Under the pieces are notes generated by a model. The model worked only from the letters and a program-made list of their open reading frames with translations. It made no database searches and was not told the DNA's origin. From assembly GCF_000422305.1 (NCBI RefSeq), contig NZ_AULN01000017.1, positions 1 to 64,000 on the forward strand: a stretch of 64,000 nucleotides of DNA. The letters are read 5' to 3'. This document shows, in pieces, positions 6,416-15,210 of the stretch. The first letter of the stretch is position 1. Every line of letters begins with the position of its first letter. Source of the DNA: Luteimonas mephitis DSM 12574 (GTDB lineage Bacteria > Pseudomonadota > Gammaproteobacteria > Xanthomonadales > Xanthomonadaceae). The position numbers and the translations under genes are program-made.

Positions 6416-6505
6416 AATTCCTACGCAAATTCAATGTCCTGGATGATGGACATGGTGCATCGGGAGACGCAATCTTCCGTTGTTATCAGTCCATGGAAGG
6501 GACGT

Positions 6506-7504
6506 ATGAGTTACAGGGTCGAGCGTGAGGGTGTAACCGGGAAAGTCGGGCGGCCGATGTTGCTGGAGCAGGTACGGCAGCGGCTGCGTGTGAAGCATTA
6601 CAGCGTGCGAACGGAGCAGGCGTATGTCGGGTGGATTCGGCGCTTCATCCTGGCCAACGGCAAGCGCCATCCTCGGGACATGGGGGAGCGGGAGGTGGAG
6701 GCGTTCCTGACGGTATTGGCGACCAAGGGCAACGTCGCGGCAGGCACCCAGAACCAGGCGCTGTCGGCGTTGCTGTTCCTTTATCGCGAAGTGCTGAAGC
6801 TGGAACTGCCCTGGATGGAGAACGTGGTGCGCGCCAAGCGCCCGCGACGCATTCCGGTGGTGTTGTCGCGCGACGAAGTCACACGGCTGCTGGCCGCGCT
6901 GGAAGGCCCGGTCTGGCTGATGGCGGCACTGTTGTATGGCACCGGGATGCGCCTGATGGAGTGCATCCGCTTGCGGATCAAGGATGTCGATTTCGATCGG
7001 GGCGAGATCGTCGTGCGAAACGGCAAGGGCGGCAAGGATCGGCGCGTGCCGTTGCCGCTGCGATTGCGGGAGTCCGTGCAGGCGGCGATCGAGCACGCCT
7101 GCCTGCTGCATGTGTCCGACCTGGCCGACGGCCTTGGCGAGGTCTGGCTGCCTCACGCGCTTGCCCGCAAGTATCCGAACGCGGCTCGGGAGACGGGCTG
7201 GCAGTATGTGTTCCCGTCGCCGCAGCGGTCGGTGGATCCACGCTCGGGCAAGACGCGCCGGCATCATGTCGATGACAGCGTGTTGCAGCGGGCGGTGCGG
7301 TCGGCGCGGAAGCTGGCGATGATCGACAAGCCGGCTACGTGCCACACGCTGCGGCATTCGTTCGCCACGCACCTGCTGGAAGCAGGCCACGATATCCGCA
7401 CGGTGCAGGAATTGCTGGGCCACAAGGACGTGGCGACGACGCAGATCTACACCCACGTGCTCGGGCGCGGCGCCGGCGCCGTGCTCAGTCCGCTCGACAG
7501 GTGA
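6506..7504 (+). CDS. intI: Integron integrase IntI (tyrosine recombinase)
   Basis: 332 residues, the usual IntI size. The ATG at 6506 is preceded by GGAAGGGA, a strong ribosome binding site. An upstream in-frame extension into the first cassette is rejected. The N-terminal SAM-like domain ([20 protein letters not shown]) is followed by the catalytic domain: first Arg in [17 protein letters not shown], Lys in [13 protein letters not shown]-x-L-R-H in CHTLRHSF, His in [10 protein letters not shown] and the nucleophile Tyr in QIYTHV. The extra IntI-specific patch between these ([20 protein letters not shown]) separates it from XerC/D. It catalyses attI x attC and attC x attC cassette insertion and excision. 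Confidence 0.97.
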   Translation: MSYRVEREGVTGKVGRPMLLEQVRQRLRVKHYSVRTEQAYVGWIRRFILANGKRHPRDMGEREVEAFLTVLATKGNVAAGTQNQALSALLFLYREVLKLELPWMENVVRAKRPRRIPVVLSRDEVTRLLAALEGPVWLMAALLYGTGMRLMECIRLRIKDVDFDRGEIVVRNGKGGKDRRVPLPLRLRESVQAAIEHACLLHVSDLADGLGEVWLPHALARKYPNAARETGWQYVFPSPQRSVDPRSGKTRRHHVDDSVLQRAVRSARKLAMIDKPATCHTLRHSFATHLLEAGHDIRTVQELLGHKDVATTQIYTHVLGRGAGAVLSPLDR

Positions 7505-7537
7505 TCCGCCGCGCGGCGTGGTCCGCTGCCGTCGCCG

Positions 7538-8338
7538 TCAGCGAAGCAAGCGCCAGTGCCACGGTTCGTACACGATGCCGTGCGGGTTGTCGCGCGGATA
7601 GCTCATCACGAAACCATGGCCGCCGGCGTGGCGGGCGAGCCAGCCGAAGGCCGGCGTGCGCTCGAATGATTCCTCGGCGGGCGGCTCGCCCGGGGTGCCG
7701 ATATCAAGCGCGAGTCCGCAATGGTGCTCGGAATAGCCTGGCGCGGCGTTGACGGTCAGGATCTCGTCGACGCTCTGCCCGCGCGCGAGCTTGCGTTCGA
7801 AGATGCCGAGTTGGTAGTCGTGGCTGCGGTAGCCGGAGATGGCGTCAAGCAACACGCCGTCGCGTAGCGCGGCGTCCCGCAGGCTGCGCCATGCGCGTGC
7901 GGCGTCGACGTGCAGCCACAGTGGACGGCGGAAGCGGTCGAAGCCGGCGAGCGACAGCCAGGCCGGTTCGGCGACCAGCGCCAGGCCGGTGCGTTCGGTG
8001 TACGCGGCTGGATCGATTTCCAGCCGTTCCAGGCGTGATTCGAGCCGGTGCAGGGGCAGGGCAGGGACGACGTCGATGCCGGGTCGGGTACGGGCCGGTA
8101 GCTGGTCGATGGCATCCAGCGCGACGTCGATGCCGGGTTCGCGCGCGAGATGCGGAATCAGTGGCAGCAGGCCTTCCGGCAGGCCGGCGGCGAGGTACCG
8201 GCCGTCGCGCTTGCGTCGAAGCACGCGGCGCGCGCGCGCGATTGCACGGGCGGCGTGGTTGCCGCGTGCGCGCAGCAGGCCGCCCGGCCAGAGTTCGATC
8301 TCCGGCGTATTGACCAGCACCTGGGTCTGTCCGCGCAT
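7538..8338 (-). CDS. D-alanyl-D-alanine carboxypeptidase, VanY-type (M15B)
   Basis: 266 residues from the ATG at 8338. A longer frame upstream overlaps the next gene and is rejected. The C-terminal half holds the M15 zinc site: SGYRSHDYQ, then SEHHCGLALDIG (S-x-H-x6-D type) and the terminal EPWHW. These zinc metallopeptidases trim the terminal D-Ala from pentapeptide stems. The first 130 residues are a non-catalytic extension without an obvious signal peptide, so the location is uncertain. It is convergent with intI across 33 bp and ends the leftward chromosomal gene set. The start is 10 nt from the end of the PH-like membrane gene, so co-transcription is likely. Confidence 0.88.
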   Translation of the reverse strand: MRGQTQVLVNTPEIELWPGGLLRARGNHAARAIARARRVLRRKRDGRYLAAGLPEGLLPLIPHLAREPGIDVALDAIDQLPARTRPGIDVVPALPLHRLESRLERLEIDPAAYTERTGLALVAEPAWLSLAGFDRFRRPLWLHVDAARAWRSLRDAALRDGVLLDAISGYRSHDYQLGIFERKLARGQSVDEILTVNAAPGYSEHHCGLALDIGTPGEPPAEESFERTPAFGWLARHAGGHGFVMSYPRDNPHGIVYEPWHWRLLR

Positions 8339-8348
8339 GGGCAGCAGG

Positions 8349-8936
8349 TTAACGGCGTGCGCTTGCCGGTGCCAGTTCCCGCAAATGCTGCAGCAGTACC
8401 TGGGGCTGGCGCGGTTGCAGCAGCAGGTCGTAGCCCTGGCTGGTGGGCAGGTACAGCACGCGCGGGCTGCCGGCCGTCGCCACCAGCGCCTTGTGGCGGT
8501 TGCGCAGCCGGAACCAGCCGCTGCGGAAGCCGGGCAGGGCGGTCGCGTTGGATTTGAACAGGGGCTTGAGTTCGGTGTGTTCGTCGAGGTCGACCACGCG
8601 AGCCTGCTGCAGCTGCAGTTCACCCCAGCCGAGCTTGCGTGCATAGAAGGTGGTGGCGATCGCAAGGCCATCGGCGTCGAGCGTGATGTGGTGCCGACGC
8701 AGCGCGCGTTCGATGAACCAGTGGAGGGCCAGGCTGATGGCGAGGGTTCCGACGATGATCACGGCATAGGTCAGCCATGCACTGCCACCGATCAATTGTT
8801 TCGGCCCGGGGGCACCGGCTGTAAAGGCGGTCGCGCCGAGGATGAGAACGACCGGCAGCACGACCACCAGCGCGAACAGCCACAGGCGCGTGGTGGAGGA
8901 AGCAGGCTGCAGCTGCCAGGCAGGAAACGATTCCAT
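8349..8936 (-). CDS. Membrane protein with bacterial PH-like domain
   Basis: 195 residues from the ATG at 8936 (MESFPAWQLQPASS). Two transmembrane helices lie at about residues 17-38 (LFALVVVLPVVLILGATAF) and 54-75 (AWLTYAVIIVGTLAISLALH). A compact cytoplasmic region follows with strands typical of bPH domains: LDADGLAIATTFYARKLGW, then FRSGWFRLRNRHKALVATAG and RVLYLPTSQGYDLLLQPRQP. The role is unknown; such proteins are usually small inner-membrane proteins. A longer upstream reading (to 9098) enters the hydrolase gene and is rejected. Confidence 0.72.
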   Translation of the reverse strand: MESFPAWQLQPASSTTRLWLFALVVVLPVVLILGATAFTAGAPGPKQLIGGSAWLTYAVIIVGTLAISLALHWFIERALRRHHITLDADGLAIATTFYARKLGWGELQLQQARVVDLDEHTELKPLFKSNATALPGFRSGWFRLRNRHKALVATAGSPRVLYLPTSQGYDLLLQPRQPQVLLQHLRELAPASARR

Positions 8937-9070
8937 GGGTGGCCTCGTTGGAGAATGGGCGCGAGGGCGTCCGCTTCGAAGGGGAATGCGGCATTGGCGG
9001 ACGCAGGGCATCTTCAGTGGGATGCTCGCGGTGATGTCCACTGCGCGACGCGCACAGACGCGGCGGGAAC

Positions 9071-10411
9071 TCAGTCCGCGGCTTGCGCCTGGATCCATCC
9101 GGCGACATCGGCAATCAGTGAAGGATCGACGTGGCCGGGCTGCTGGTATTGCGCCGGGCCCTGCTCGCCTTCGACAGCCATGCCGAGGTGGTTGAGCGTC
9201 GGGTACAGCTTGAACTCGACCTTCGGATCGTCGTGGAAGCCGCCTTTCCAGCGCTGCCAGTCGGCGTCCACCACCTGGATGTCCTGCGCGCCCTGCAGCA
9301 CCAGCATCGGCAGCGCGACGGCCTTTGCCTCGGCGACCGGGTCCACCGCTTCGGTGCTGCGCCAGTAGTCGGCGGGCTGGTTCATCGGCGAGTCCGCGAT
9401 CGCCACCTTGCCGCCGGCGCGGATCGCGGCCACCTGGCCCTTGAGCCTGGCGATCGCGGCGGCTTCGGCGTCGCTGGTCTTGCCGTCGTCGAGCACGGCC
9501 AGGCGGATGTTCTGTTCGACCAGGATGTCGAGCAGCGGGCGCGCCGGCGCCGCGAGCAGGACCAGCCCGGCGACGTGTCCGGACCGGGCCGCGATCCGCG
9601 GCGCCATCATCGCGCCCTGGCTGTGGCCGAGGACGAACACGCGCGCCGGGTCGATGCCGGGCGCCTCGCGCAGCGCGGCGACCGCGGCGACGGCGTCGTC
9701 GGTGGTCTCGCTGTCGATGGTGACCTTGCCGTCGGCATAGTCCTGCGGGCGCGCCTTGCTGCGCTTGTCGAAGCGCAGCACCGCGATGCCCTGCGCGGCC
9801 AGGCCGCGGGCGATGTCGAGGAAGGGGCGGTTGGGGCCGATGCTCTCGTCGCGGTCCTGCGGGCCGGAGCCGTGCACCAGCACGACGGCGGTGACGCGAT
9901 GGTCGGCGCTGGCGCCGTCCGGCATCGCCAGCGTGCCGGGCAGGGCGCGCTTGCCGCTGCCCACGGCGAAGTCATGCTCGCTGTAGCCGGCGTTCGCGTC
10001 CACGGCCGGCGCAGCGGCGGCAGGCTCCGCGGCGGGCGCGTAGTGCAGGCCGGCGACCTTGCCATCGCCGTCGACGGCGATGGTGGCGTCAACGCTGGCC
10101 TGCTCGCGATGGATGCGGACCACCACCACCGTCATGCCGGACTGCTCCGATACCATCGGAGCATCGCGGCCCGTCTGCGCGCCCGCCGCGGCCAGTTGCT
10201 GCTGCACGGCAGCGAGCTTGTCGGCGCCGAGGGCGGCCTTCATCTGCGGCGAGAAGTCGGCGCTGGCAGCTTCGTACTCGCCGGCTTCCATGTGGTCGAG
10301 CAGGCGCGTGGCGACGGCCACGGCATCGTCCTGGCTCGGGGCGGCCACGGCCGGCATCGCCGTCGGCAGGCCGAGCAGCAGCATCAACAGCAACGATTGC
10401 AGGTATCGCAT
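9071..10411 (-). CDS. Exported alpha/beta hydrolase with DUF3887-like N-terminal domain
   Basis: 446 residues. Signal peptide MRYLQSLLLMLLLGLPTAMP. Residues of about 30-130 form a small alpha+beta domain (FSPQMKAALGADKLAAVQQQ) like those found before serine hydrolases. The hydrolase follows: oxyanion strand VVLVHGSGPQDRDE, nucleophile elbow GHSQGA, acid near VLQGAQDIQV and histidine in TLNHLGM. It is predicted to be a periplasmic esterase or peptidase with unknown substrate. It starts 1 nt after the stop of the DUF4177 gene and is the last gene of the SPFH operon. Confidence 0.88.
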   Translation of the reverse strand: MRYLQSLLLMLLLGLPTAMPAVAAPSQDDAVAVATRLLDHMEAGEYEAASADFSPQMKAALGADKLAAVQQQLAAAGAQTGRDAPMVSEQSGMTVVVVRIHREQASVDATIAVDGDGKVAGLHYAPAAEPAAAAPAVDANAGYSEHDFAVGSGKRALPGTLAMPDGASADHRVTAVVLVHGSGPQDRDESIGPNRPFLDIARGLAAQGIAVLRFDKRSKARPQDYADGKVTIDSETTDDAVAAVAALREAPGIDPARVFVLGHSQGAMMAPRIAARSGHVAGLVLLAAPARPLLDILVEQNIRLAVLDDGKTSDAEAAAIARLKGQVAAIRAGGKVAIADSPMNQPADYWRSTEAVDPVAEAKAVALPMLVLQGAQDIQVVDADWQRWKGGFHDDPKVEFKLYPTLNHLGMAVEGEQGPAQYQQPGHVDPSLIADVAGWIQAQAAD

Positions 10412-10412
10412 C

Positions 10413-10592
10413 TCAGTTCTCCCTCTTGAGGAACATCCGCAGGGTATCGGCGTAGTGGGCCTGCACGGCGGAGACCAGCTCCCAACCCTGCGTGCCGAGC
10501 TTGTCCAGTTCCGCCTGTGCGCGCTCGGTGAGCTTGCCGCCGAACGTTTGGTACGGCAGCTCGACGGCCTTGTACTGCCAGCGCGTGCTCAT
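10413..10592 (-). CDS. DUF4177-like small protein
   Basis: 59 residues, [15 protein letters not shown] ... [19 protein letters not shown] ... LRMFLKREN. The pattern W-x-Y-K at the start, L-x-x-x-G-x-x-G-W-E-L-V in the middle and a basic FLKR end is that of DUF4177 proteins. The ATG (10592) overlaps the TGA of the ribbon-helix-helix gene (ATGA), so translation is coupled. Its stop is 1 nt before the hydrolase ATG. The function is unknown. Too short for a 60-residue ORF cutoff, but the tight operon spacing on both sides supports it. Confidence 0.8.
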   Translation of the reverse strand: MSTRWQYKAVELPYQTFGGKLTERAQAELDKLGTQGWELVSAVQAHYADTLRMFLKREN

Positions 10593-10780
10593 GGATCATT
10601 CTCCTTGTCCGTGGTCGTGGCGCCGCCCTTCTTCGGCAGGCGGCCGGCCTTGCGCAGCGATTCGCGCAACACGTATTCGATCTGCGCGTTGAGGCTGCGC
10701 AGCTCGTCGTCTGCCCAGCGCTGCGCGGCGGCGAGCACCTCGGCGTTGATGCGCAGCGGGTAGGCCTTCTTCGCGTTCAC
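10589..10780 (-). CDS. Ribbon-helix-helix (Arc-like) DNA-binding protein
   Basis: 63 residues from a GTG at 10780, which overlaps the TGA of the preceding gene (GTGA). Sequence: [20 protein letters not shown] then [20 protein letters not shown], the strand-helix-helix pattern of Arc/MetJ-type repressors. The tail is basic, then acidic ([14 protein letters not shown]). These proteins bind as dimers to short palindromes. The duplicated TGATATCA over the operon promoter at 12037-12055 is the obvious candidate target (inference). It is coupled on both sides to neighbours that are not toxins, so this is not a classical toxin-antitoxin pair. Confidence 0.83.
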   Translation of the reverse strand: MNAKKAYPLRINAEVLAAAQRWADDELRSLNAQIEYVLRESLRKAGRLPKKGGATTTDKENDP

Positions 10781-11112
10781 GGGCGGCTGCGTGCCTTGCG
10801 CCGGGCGGCGAAGATCGACAGCAACACTGCCACGATCATCGCGTTGACCAGCACCACCATCGCGACCACCACCAGAGTGGCGCGGCCGCGGTCGTCGCCG
10901 GCCCACCACAGGCCCGCGGCCGCGGCGAGGCCGATGACGCCCACGGCTTCCATCAATCCGGCGAGCCGGCGGTCGAGCCGCGCCTTGCCGGCGCCGTGCG
11001 CGTCGAGCGCGGCATCGCGCCGTGGCGGGCTGCGGCGCAGCATCCGCGCGATCGCGAACGCCGGCAGGCTCGACAGCGCGAACACGATGGCGGCGAGGTT
11101 GGCGCTTCCCAC
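10777..11112 (-). CDS. Small membrane protein of the SPFH operon
   Basis: 111 residues from a GTG at 11112, located 8 nt after the SPFH stop with TGAGGC as a weak ribosome binding site. Three hydrophobic stretches: [16 protein letters not shown] near the start, [14 protein letters not shown] at about 59-72 and [20 protein letters not shown] at about 81-100. A basic tail follows ([10 protein letters not shown]). I do not recognise a family. It overlaps the ribbon-helix-helix start by 4 nt. A longer ATG-started reading in the same frame runs through the SPFH gene and is rejected. Confidence 0.7.
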   Translation of the reverse strand: MGSANLAAIVFALSSLPAFAIARMLRRSPPRRDAALDAHGAGKARLDRRLAGLMEAVGVIGLAAAAGLWWAGDDRGRATLVVVAMVVLVNAMIVAVLLSIFAARRKARSRP

Positions 11113-11120
11113 GCCGTGCC

Positions 11121-12002
11121 TCAGTACAGCGAGCCGGTGTTGACCACCGGCTGGGTCGCGCGGTCGCTGCACAGCACCACCAGCAGGTTGCTGACCATGT
11201 TGGCCTTGCGCTCCTCGTCGAGTTCGATCACGCCGTTCTTCTTCAACTCGTTGAGCGCCATTTCGACCATGCCCACGGCGCCGGCGACGATCCGCGTGCG
11301 CGCGGCGATGATCGCGTTGGCCTGCTGGCGCTGCAGCATCGCCTGGGCGATTTCCGGCGCGTAGGCGAGGTGGCTGATGCGCGCGTCGAGCACCTTGACG
11401 CCGGCGTCGGCCAGGCGCTCGGACAGTTCGTCGCGCAGGTGCTGGCTGATCTCGGCGGCGTGGCTGCGCAGTGCGACCTGGCCTTCCTCGTGCTGGTCGT
11501 AGGGATAGCTGGTGGCCATCGTGCGCAGCGCAGACTCGGACTGGATGTGGACGAAGCTCTCGTAGTCGTCGACGTTGTAGACCGCCTCGGCCGAATCGAC
11601 CACCTGCCACACGATCACCGCCGCGATCTCGATCGGGCTGCCGTCAAGCTCGTTGACCTTGAGCTTGCCGCTCTCGAAGTTGCGCACGCGCATCGACACC
11701 TTGCGCTTGCCGTAGAAGGGGTTGTTCCAGCGCAGGCCGTTGTCCTTGACCGTGCCGACGTACTTGCCGAACAGGCTCAGCACCGCGGCCTGGTTGGGTT
11801 CGACCTTGTACAGGCCGATCAGGCTGAGGAAGCTGACGACGGCGACCACTACGCCGCCGAGCGCCAGCCAGCCCGAAGCCAGGCCGCTGTCCGGGTCCGG
11901 GCCGAGGCCGGTGACGAACATCCAGACGGCGAGGATCGCCAGCAGCAACACACCGAGCAGGAACGGAATGCCGGGAAGGGAGCGGGTGGGGTTCTCTTTC
12001 AT
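11121..12002 (-). CDS. SPFH/Band 7 (stomatin-prohibitin) membrane protein
   Basis: 293 residues. Two N-terminal transmembrane segments at about 11-32 ([20 protein letters not shown]) and 44-66 ([20 protein letters not shown]) lead into the SPFH domain, which starts [20 protein letters not shown] and continues [30 protein letters not shown] and [20 protein letters not shown]. The end ([20 protein letters not shown] ... [18 protein letters not shown]) is that of the bacterial SPFH group with C-terminal VVLCSD. It is expected to form large inner-membrane assemblies involved in membrane organisation. It is the first gene of a five-gene operon and has its own promoter. Confidence 0.92.
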   Translation of the reverse strand: MKENPTRSLPGIPFLLGVLLLAILAVWMFVTGLGPDPDSGLASGWLALGGVVVAVVSFLSLIGLYKVEPNQAAVLSLFGKYVGTVKDNGLRWNNPFYGKRKVSMRVRNFESGKLKVNELDGSPIEIAAVIVWQVVDSAEAVYNVDDYESFVHIQSESALRTMATSYPYDQHEEGQVALRSHAAEISQHLRDELSERLADAGVKVLDARISHLAYAPEIAQAMLQRQQANAIIAARTRIVAGAVGMVEMALNELKKNGVIELDEERKANMVSNLLVVLCSDRATQPVVNTGSLY

Positions 12003-12035
12003 GGTGGTCTCTCGCTGTCCCCAATGGACGATGAA

Positions 12036-12064
12036 TTGATATCAAAATGATATCAGGATTGCAA
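12036..12064 (-). promoter_or_regulatory. SPFH operon promoter with palindromic operator-like sites
   Basis: On the minus strand the -35 TTGCAA (12059-12064) and the -10 TATCAA (12036-12041) are 17 nt apart, 34 nt upstream of the SPFH ATG. Two copies of the palindrome TGATATCA (12037-12044 and 12048-12055), separated by AAA, cover the -10 and most of the spacer, where a repressor would block polymerase. Confidence 0.65.
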
Positions 12065-12236
12065 GAGTTGCGGGCTTGGATCTCGCGTGTTGTCGTTCCG
12101 GAGACAGTTCAAATCCCGGCGCGCCTGCTGGCCGGGGATACGCCACTTGTGACGGCCCGGCAGGAGCCAGGACGGCCGGCGCGCGTCCCAAATCTGCAAA
12201 GTGCGATCTGGGGAAGATGCGATTATTGCCGTCATC

Positions 12237-12304
12237 CCCGCGAAGGCGGGGATCCATGGACGTCACCCGGTGAAAGCAAAGTCCACGGATTTCGCCTTCG
12301 CGGG
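12237..12304. repeat. Dispersed inverted repeat (CCCGCGAAGGCG / CGCCTTCGCGGG)
   Basis: Perfect 12-nt arms at 12237-12248 and 12293-12304 in the gene-free stretch 12066-12353. The context GTCATCCCCGCGAAGGCGGG is a common genomic repeat. A diverged half copy is at 21872-21895 (CGTCATCCACGCGAAAGCGG). Nothing else is seen in this interval. Confidence 0.7.
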
Positions 12305-12353
12305 AATGCCGAGCGAAGGCCCTGTTGTTGAGACTTCCCCGGTGCGATCGCGC

Positions 12354-13280
12354 CTATGGGCCCGGGTTGAGGTAGAGCAGGGGCGCGGGCGAGAATTCGC
12401 CGGTGGCGTAGAGCCCGCGACCGGCCGCGTCCCAGCCCAGGGCTTCGGCCTGCGGCAGCCATGGCAGGTCGTGGATGGCCGGCTCGCGTGCCACCGCCTG
12501 CGCCCAGGACTCGTTGCTGCCGCGCCGGTACAGCAGCACCTCGTTGTAGGTCATCACCGCCAGGCGGCGGCCGTCCGGGGCGATGTCCGCGGCGGTGACC
12601 TGGTGGCGGATGCGCGCCATCGGTGCGTTGGCGCGCAGCGCCTCGGCGTCGGGCTGCGGGACGCCGGCCAGTTCGCCCAGCTTGCGCGCGACCTGGAGAT
12701 TGTTGCCGTGCGGACGCAGCGGCAGCGCGAACAGTTCCGGCGGCGTGCGCTTCTTCGACACCAGCAGCACCTGCCCGCGCTGCGCGTCGACCGCCACCGC
12801 CTCGCAGTCGCGGGCGCCGTCGGGCCAGCGGAAGGCAATCGACCAGGCCGGTTTCAGCGGCATGCGCTGCGCGGCCTCGTCGAGCGACGCCGGTTCCTCG
12901 ATCACGTGCAGCTGCAGGCTGCGGCGCAGGCCACCGTTGTCGCCGGTGTCGGCGACCAGCAGGTAGTGACGGCCGTCGAGTTCGAACGCGGCGATGTCTT
13001 CCCAGTCGGTATTGGCCACGCCGGCGACGGTGAATGTCGCCTGCAACCCGCCGCGGGTGCCGACCGCGAACAGTTGCGCGTCGTTGCCGCCGTCATCGAG
13101 CATCCACAGCACGTCCTCGTGCACGCGCGAGGCGGCCAGCCCGCTGATCTCGTCGAGCCGCGCGTCGAGGAGCATCCCCGACAGCTGCGCAAACGGTGGC
13201 GGCTGCGCGGTACATGCCAGCAGCAGCGACGATGCAAGCAGCAGCGTGCACAGGCGGCGGACGGCATGGTGGAATTCCAT
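12354..13280 (-). CDS. Lipoprotein with beta-propeller-like fold
   Basis: 308 residues from the ATG at 13280. The start is chosen because it opens a type II signal peptide (CTLLLASSLLLACTAQ, lipobox LLA-C at about residue 23). The mature part has repeated strands such as DEISGLAASRVHEDVLWMLD, YLLVADTGDNGGLRRSLQLH, DCEAVAVDAQRGQVLLVSKK and RRLAVMTYNEVLLYRRG, resembling SdiA-regulated or esterase-like propeller proteins that bind metal ions. No catalytic residues can be assigned. It is divergent from the plus-strand gene at 13420 across 139 bp. Function unknown. Confidence 0.75.
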   Translation of the reverse strand: MEFHHAVRRLCTLLLASSLLLACTAQPPPFAQLSGMLLDARLDEISGLAASRVHEDVLWMLDDGGNDAQLFAVGTRGGLQATFTVAGVANTDWEDIAAFELDGRHYLLVADTGDNGGLRRSLQLHVIEEPASLDEAAQRMPLKPAWSIAFRWPDGARDCEAVAVDAQRGQVLLVSKKRTPPELFALPLRPHGNNLQVARKLGELAGVPQPDAEALRANAPMARIRHQVTAADIAPDGRRLAVMTYNEVLLYRRGSNESWAQAVAREPAIHDLPWLPQAEALGWDAAGRGLYATGEFSPAPLLYLNPGP

Positions 13281-13419
13281 GGCCCCAGCATCGCACGGCG
13301 CGGCGGCGGCGCGAAACGTCGCATCGCGTGCGATCGCCGCCGCTAGAATGGCCGCGACGGGGCCTCGCGTGGCGCCGCAGGCCCATGCAGGCCACGACAC
13401 CACAGGGAATCCCCGCGCC

Positions 13420-13839
13420 ATGAATGAATCCAAGGGTTATGCCGTCTTCTTCTTCCCGCAGGCGCTGGAGATCCTGGGCGACGCAATCAAACCCTACCTG
13501 CAGGACAGCCCGGCCGGCGCGCATGTGCCGTGCAACGAGATCGATACCGGCGGCGCGCTGGTGGAAATGACGCTGCACGGGCGTGACGCCGGGAATCGCG
13601 ACGTCGCGCTGGAACTGATGGTGCCGGTGAGCATGGTGCGCATGGTCGTGTCCACCCGCAGCGACGAGGGCTTCGGCTTCGGGCCGCAGGTGGTGGCGCG
13701 GCCGGAGCCGGTGGTGGCGAAGGGTGCCTTGGAAGCGGAGCCGAAATCAGTACCGGCATCGCCATCTTCGCCGGCGCCGACGCCATCTTCGCCCGAAACG
13801 CCCGGGACATCTGAAGGCGTGGAACCTTCCAGGGCCTGA
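13420..13839 (+). CDS. Hypothetical protein with Pro/Ser-rich tail
   Basis: 139 residues from the ATG at 13420. Residues 1-90 form a compact region (MNESKGYAVFFFPQALEILG ... EIDTGGALVEMTLHGRD ... ELMVPVSMVRMVVSTR). The tail at about 100-139 is low-complexity (ASPSSPAPTPSSPETPGTSE). No signal peptide or membrane segment, so it is probably cytosolic. I do not recognise a family. An upstream in-frame extension lies on the antisense of the beta-propeller lipoprotein and is rejected. Confidence 0.6.
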   Translation: MNESKGYAVFFFPQALEILGDAIKPYLQDSPAGAHVPCNEIDTGGALVEMTLHGRDAGNRDVALELMVPVSMVRMVVSTRSDEGFGFGPQVVARPEPVVAKGALEAEPKSVPASPSSPAPTPSSPETPGTSEGVEPSRA

Positions 13840-13980
13840 CTGCCGCACCGGCCCGCCCGGATCCTGGATGACCGACGCTCGTGGAGCAGGCGCCCATTTC
13901 AGATGGCCGTGACCTGCCAGAGGCTTGCTTGTGCAAAGAAACAAGCCGCTCCTGCAAGGGCAACGATTCGCCTGCCGGGA

Positions 13981-15210
13981 TCAGTCGCCGGTGCCCACGT
14001 CCACCCACACCAGCCGGTGGTCGCTGGCGGTGACCAGCGCGCTCGCCGGATCGGCCGATGCCGGCCAGTACACGCCGTTGTCCACCAGCTGCAGGCCGGT
14101 TGAAGGCAGCACGTAGTCCAGCCGCAGCGGGCCGACCTTGCCACCGAAATCCCCGGTTGCATGCGCGGCTGCGCCACGATGCGCGACGCCCGCGCCGGCA
14201 TGCTTCGCGGCGGCTTCGACCGCGCCTTCGCTGCGCGGGGTGGCCTGGCGGAGCACGCGCGGGTGTTCGAGCAGTTCGAGGATCGCGTCGTGCCGGCCGC
14301 TGCCGTCGACGGGGTCGTTGTTGAGGTCGCCGGCGATGACGAAGCGCGCATCGGCGTCCAGTCCGCCGCAGCGGCCGCTGTCGTCGCACAGCCAGGGCTT
14401 GTCGCCGGGCGAAATGTATTCGCGCCACAGCCGGATCTCGTCGGCGTTGCGCGCGCCGTTGCGGTCCTCGGGGCCGTCGAACACCGGCGGCGTCGGATGC
14501 GAGGCCAGCAGGTGCACGATGCCGCCCGGCGTCTGGATCGGCACGTCCCAATGTGATTTCGACGACAGCCGCAGCTGTGCCCAGATCGCATCCGGGTAGT
14601 ACGACGCGCCGGTTCCGGGATCAGTCGGGCGCGCCGCGCCGGGCATCGCGCTCCACTTCAGCAGCTGGAACGTGCGCACCGCGGCGGCGTCGATCGGATG
14701 GCGCGACAGCACCAGCATCCCGTACTGGCCGGGATGCAGGCCGTAGCCCCAGGCATCGTTGCCGCGGTCGCGGCCGGCGCCGCCGACAACACCGTTGCGA
14801 TCGAGGTCCAGGCCGCTCGGCACGCCCGTGTTCACCGGCGCGAGGTAGCGGTGCGGGTAGCGCAGCGGTTCGCCGCCTCCGGCCTGCGCGCGTTCGAGGT
14901 AGTCGCGCTGGAACAGGTCGGCGGCGCGGTGCGCGTCGTCGTAATCGAATTCGTTGAGCAGCACGATGTCCGGACGCACGCGCTGCAGCACCGCCGCGAT
15001 CCGACGCGCGTTGTCGTCGCCGGCTTCGAGCCGCCGGACCAGGCCGTTGCCGGCGTCGTCGTACAGGGAGGTGTTGTAGGTCGCGACGCGCAACGTGCTG
15101 GTGGCAGCCGCCGGCTGCGCCACGTATGCCTCCGGATCACCGTACACGTGCATGCGCACGCAGCCCGCGCAGGCCTGCAACAGCAGCCACAGTGGAAGGA
15201 TCGCCCTCAT
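13981..15210 (-). CDS. Endonuclease/exonuclease/phosphatase-family lipoprotein
   Basis: 409 residues from the ATG at 15210, which overlaps the stop of bpt (ATGA). The N-terminus [17 protein letters not shown] looks like a lipoprotein signal. EEP motifs occur in order: [22 protein letters not shown] (catalytic E), [33 protein letters not shown] (D-x-N) and the terminal [15 protein letters not shown] (S-D-H). The fold hydrolyses phosphodiester bonds; this secreted branch probably acts on extracellular nucleic acid or phosphoester substrates. The insert [20 protein letters not shown] has two Cys and is unusual but in frame. Confidence 0.87.
   Translation of the reverse strand: MRAILPLWLLLQACAGCVRMHVYGDPEAYVAQPAAATSTLRVATYNTSLYDDAGNGLVRRLEAGDDNARRIAAVLQRVRPDIVLLNEFDYDDAHRAADLFQRDYLERAQAGGGEPLRYPHRYLAPVNTGVPSGLDLDRNGVVGGAGRDRGNDAWGYGLHPGQYGMLVLSRHPIDAAAVRTFQLLKWSAMPGAARPTDPGTGASYYPDAIWAQLRLSSKSHWDVPIQTPGGIVHLLASHPTPPVFDGPEDRNGARNADEIRLWREYISPGDKPWLCDDSGRCGGLDADARFVIAGDLNNDPVDGSGRHDAILELLEHPRVLRQATPRSEGAVEAAAKHAGAGVAHRGAAAHATGDFGGKVGPLRLDYVLPSTGLQLVDNGVYWPASADPASALVTASDHRLVWVDVGTGD

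Noticed and set aside
10413..10780. Toxin-antitoxin pair (RHH plus DUF4177)
   Set aside because: DUF4177 proteins are not known toxins, and both genes are coupled to an SPFH operon.
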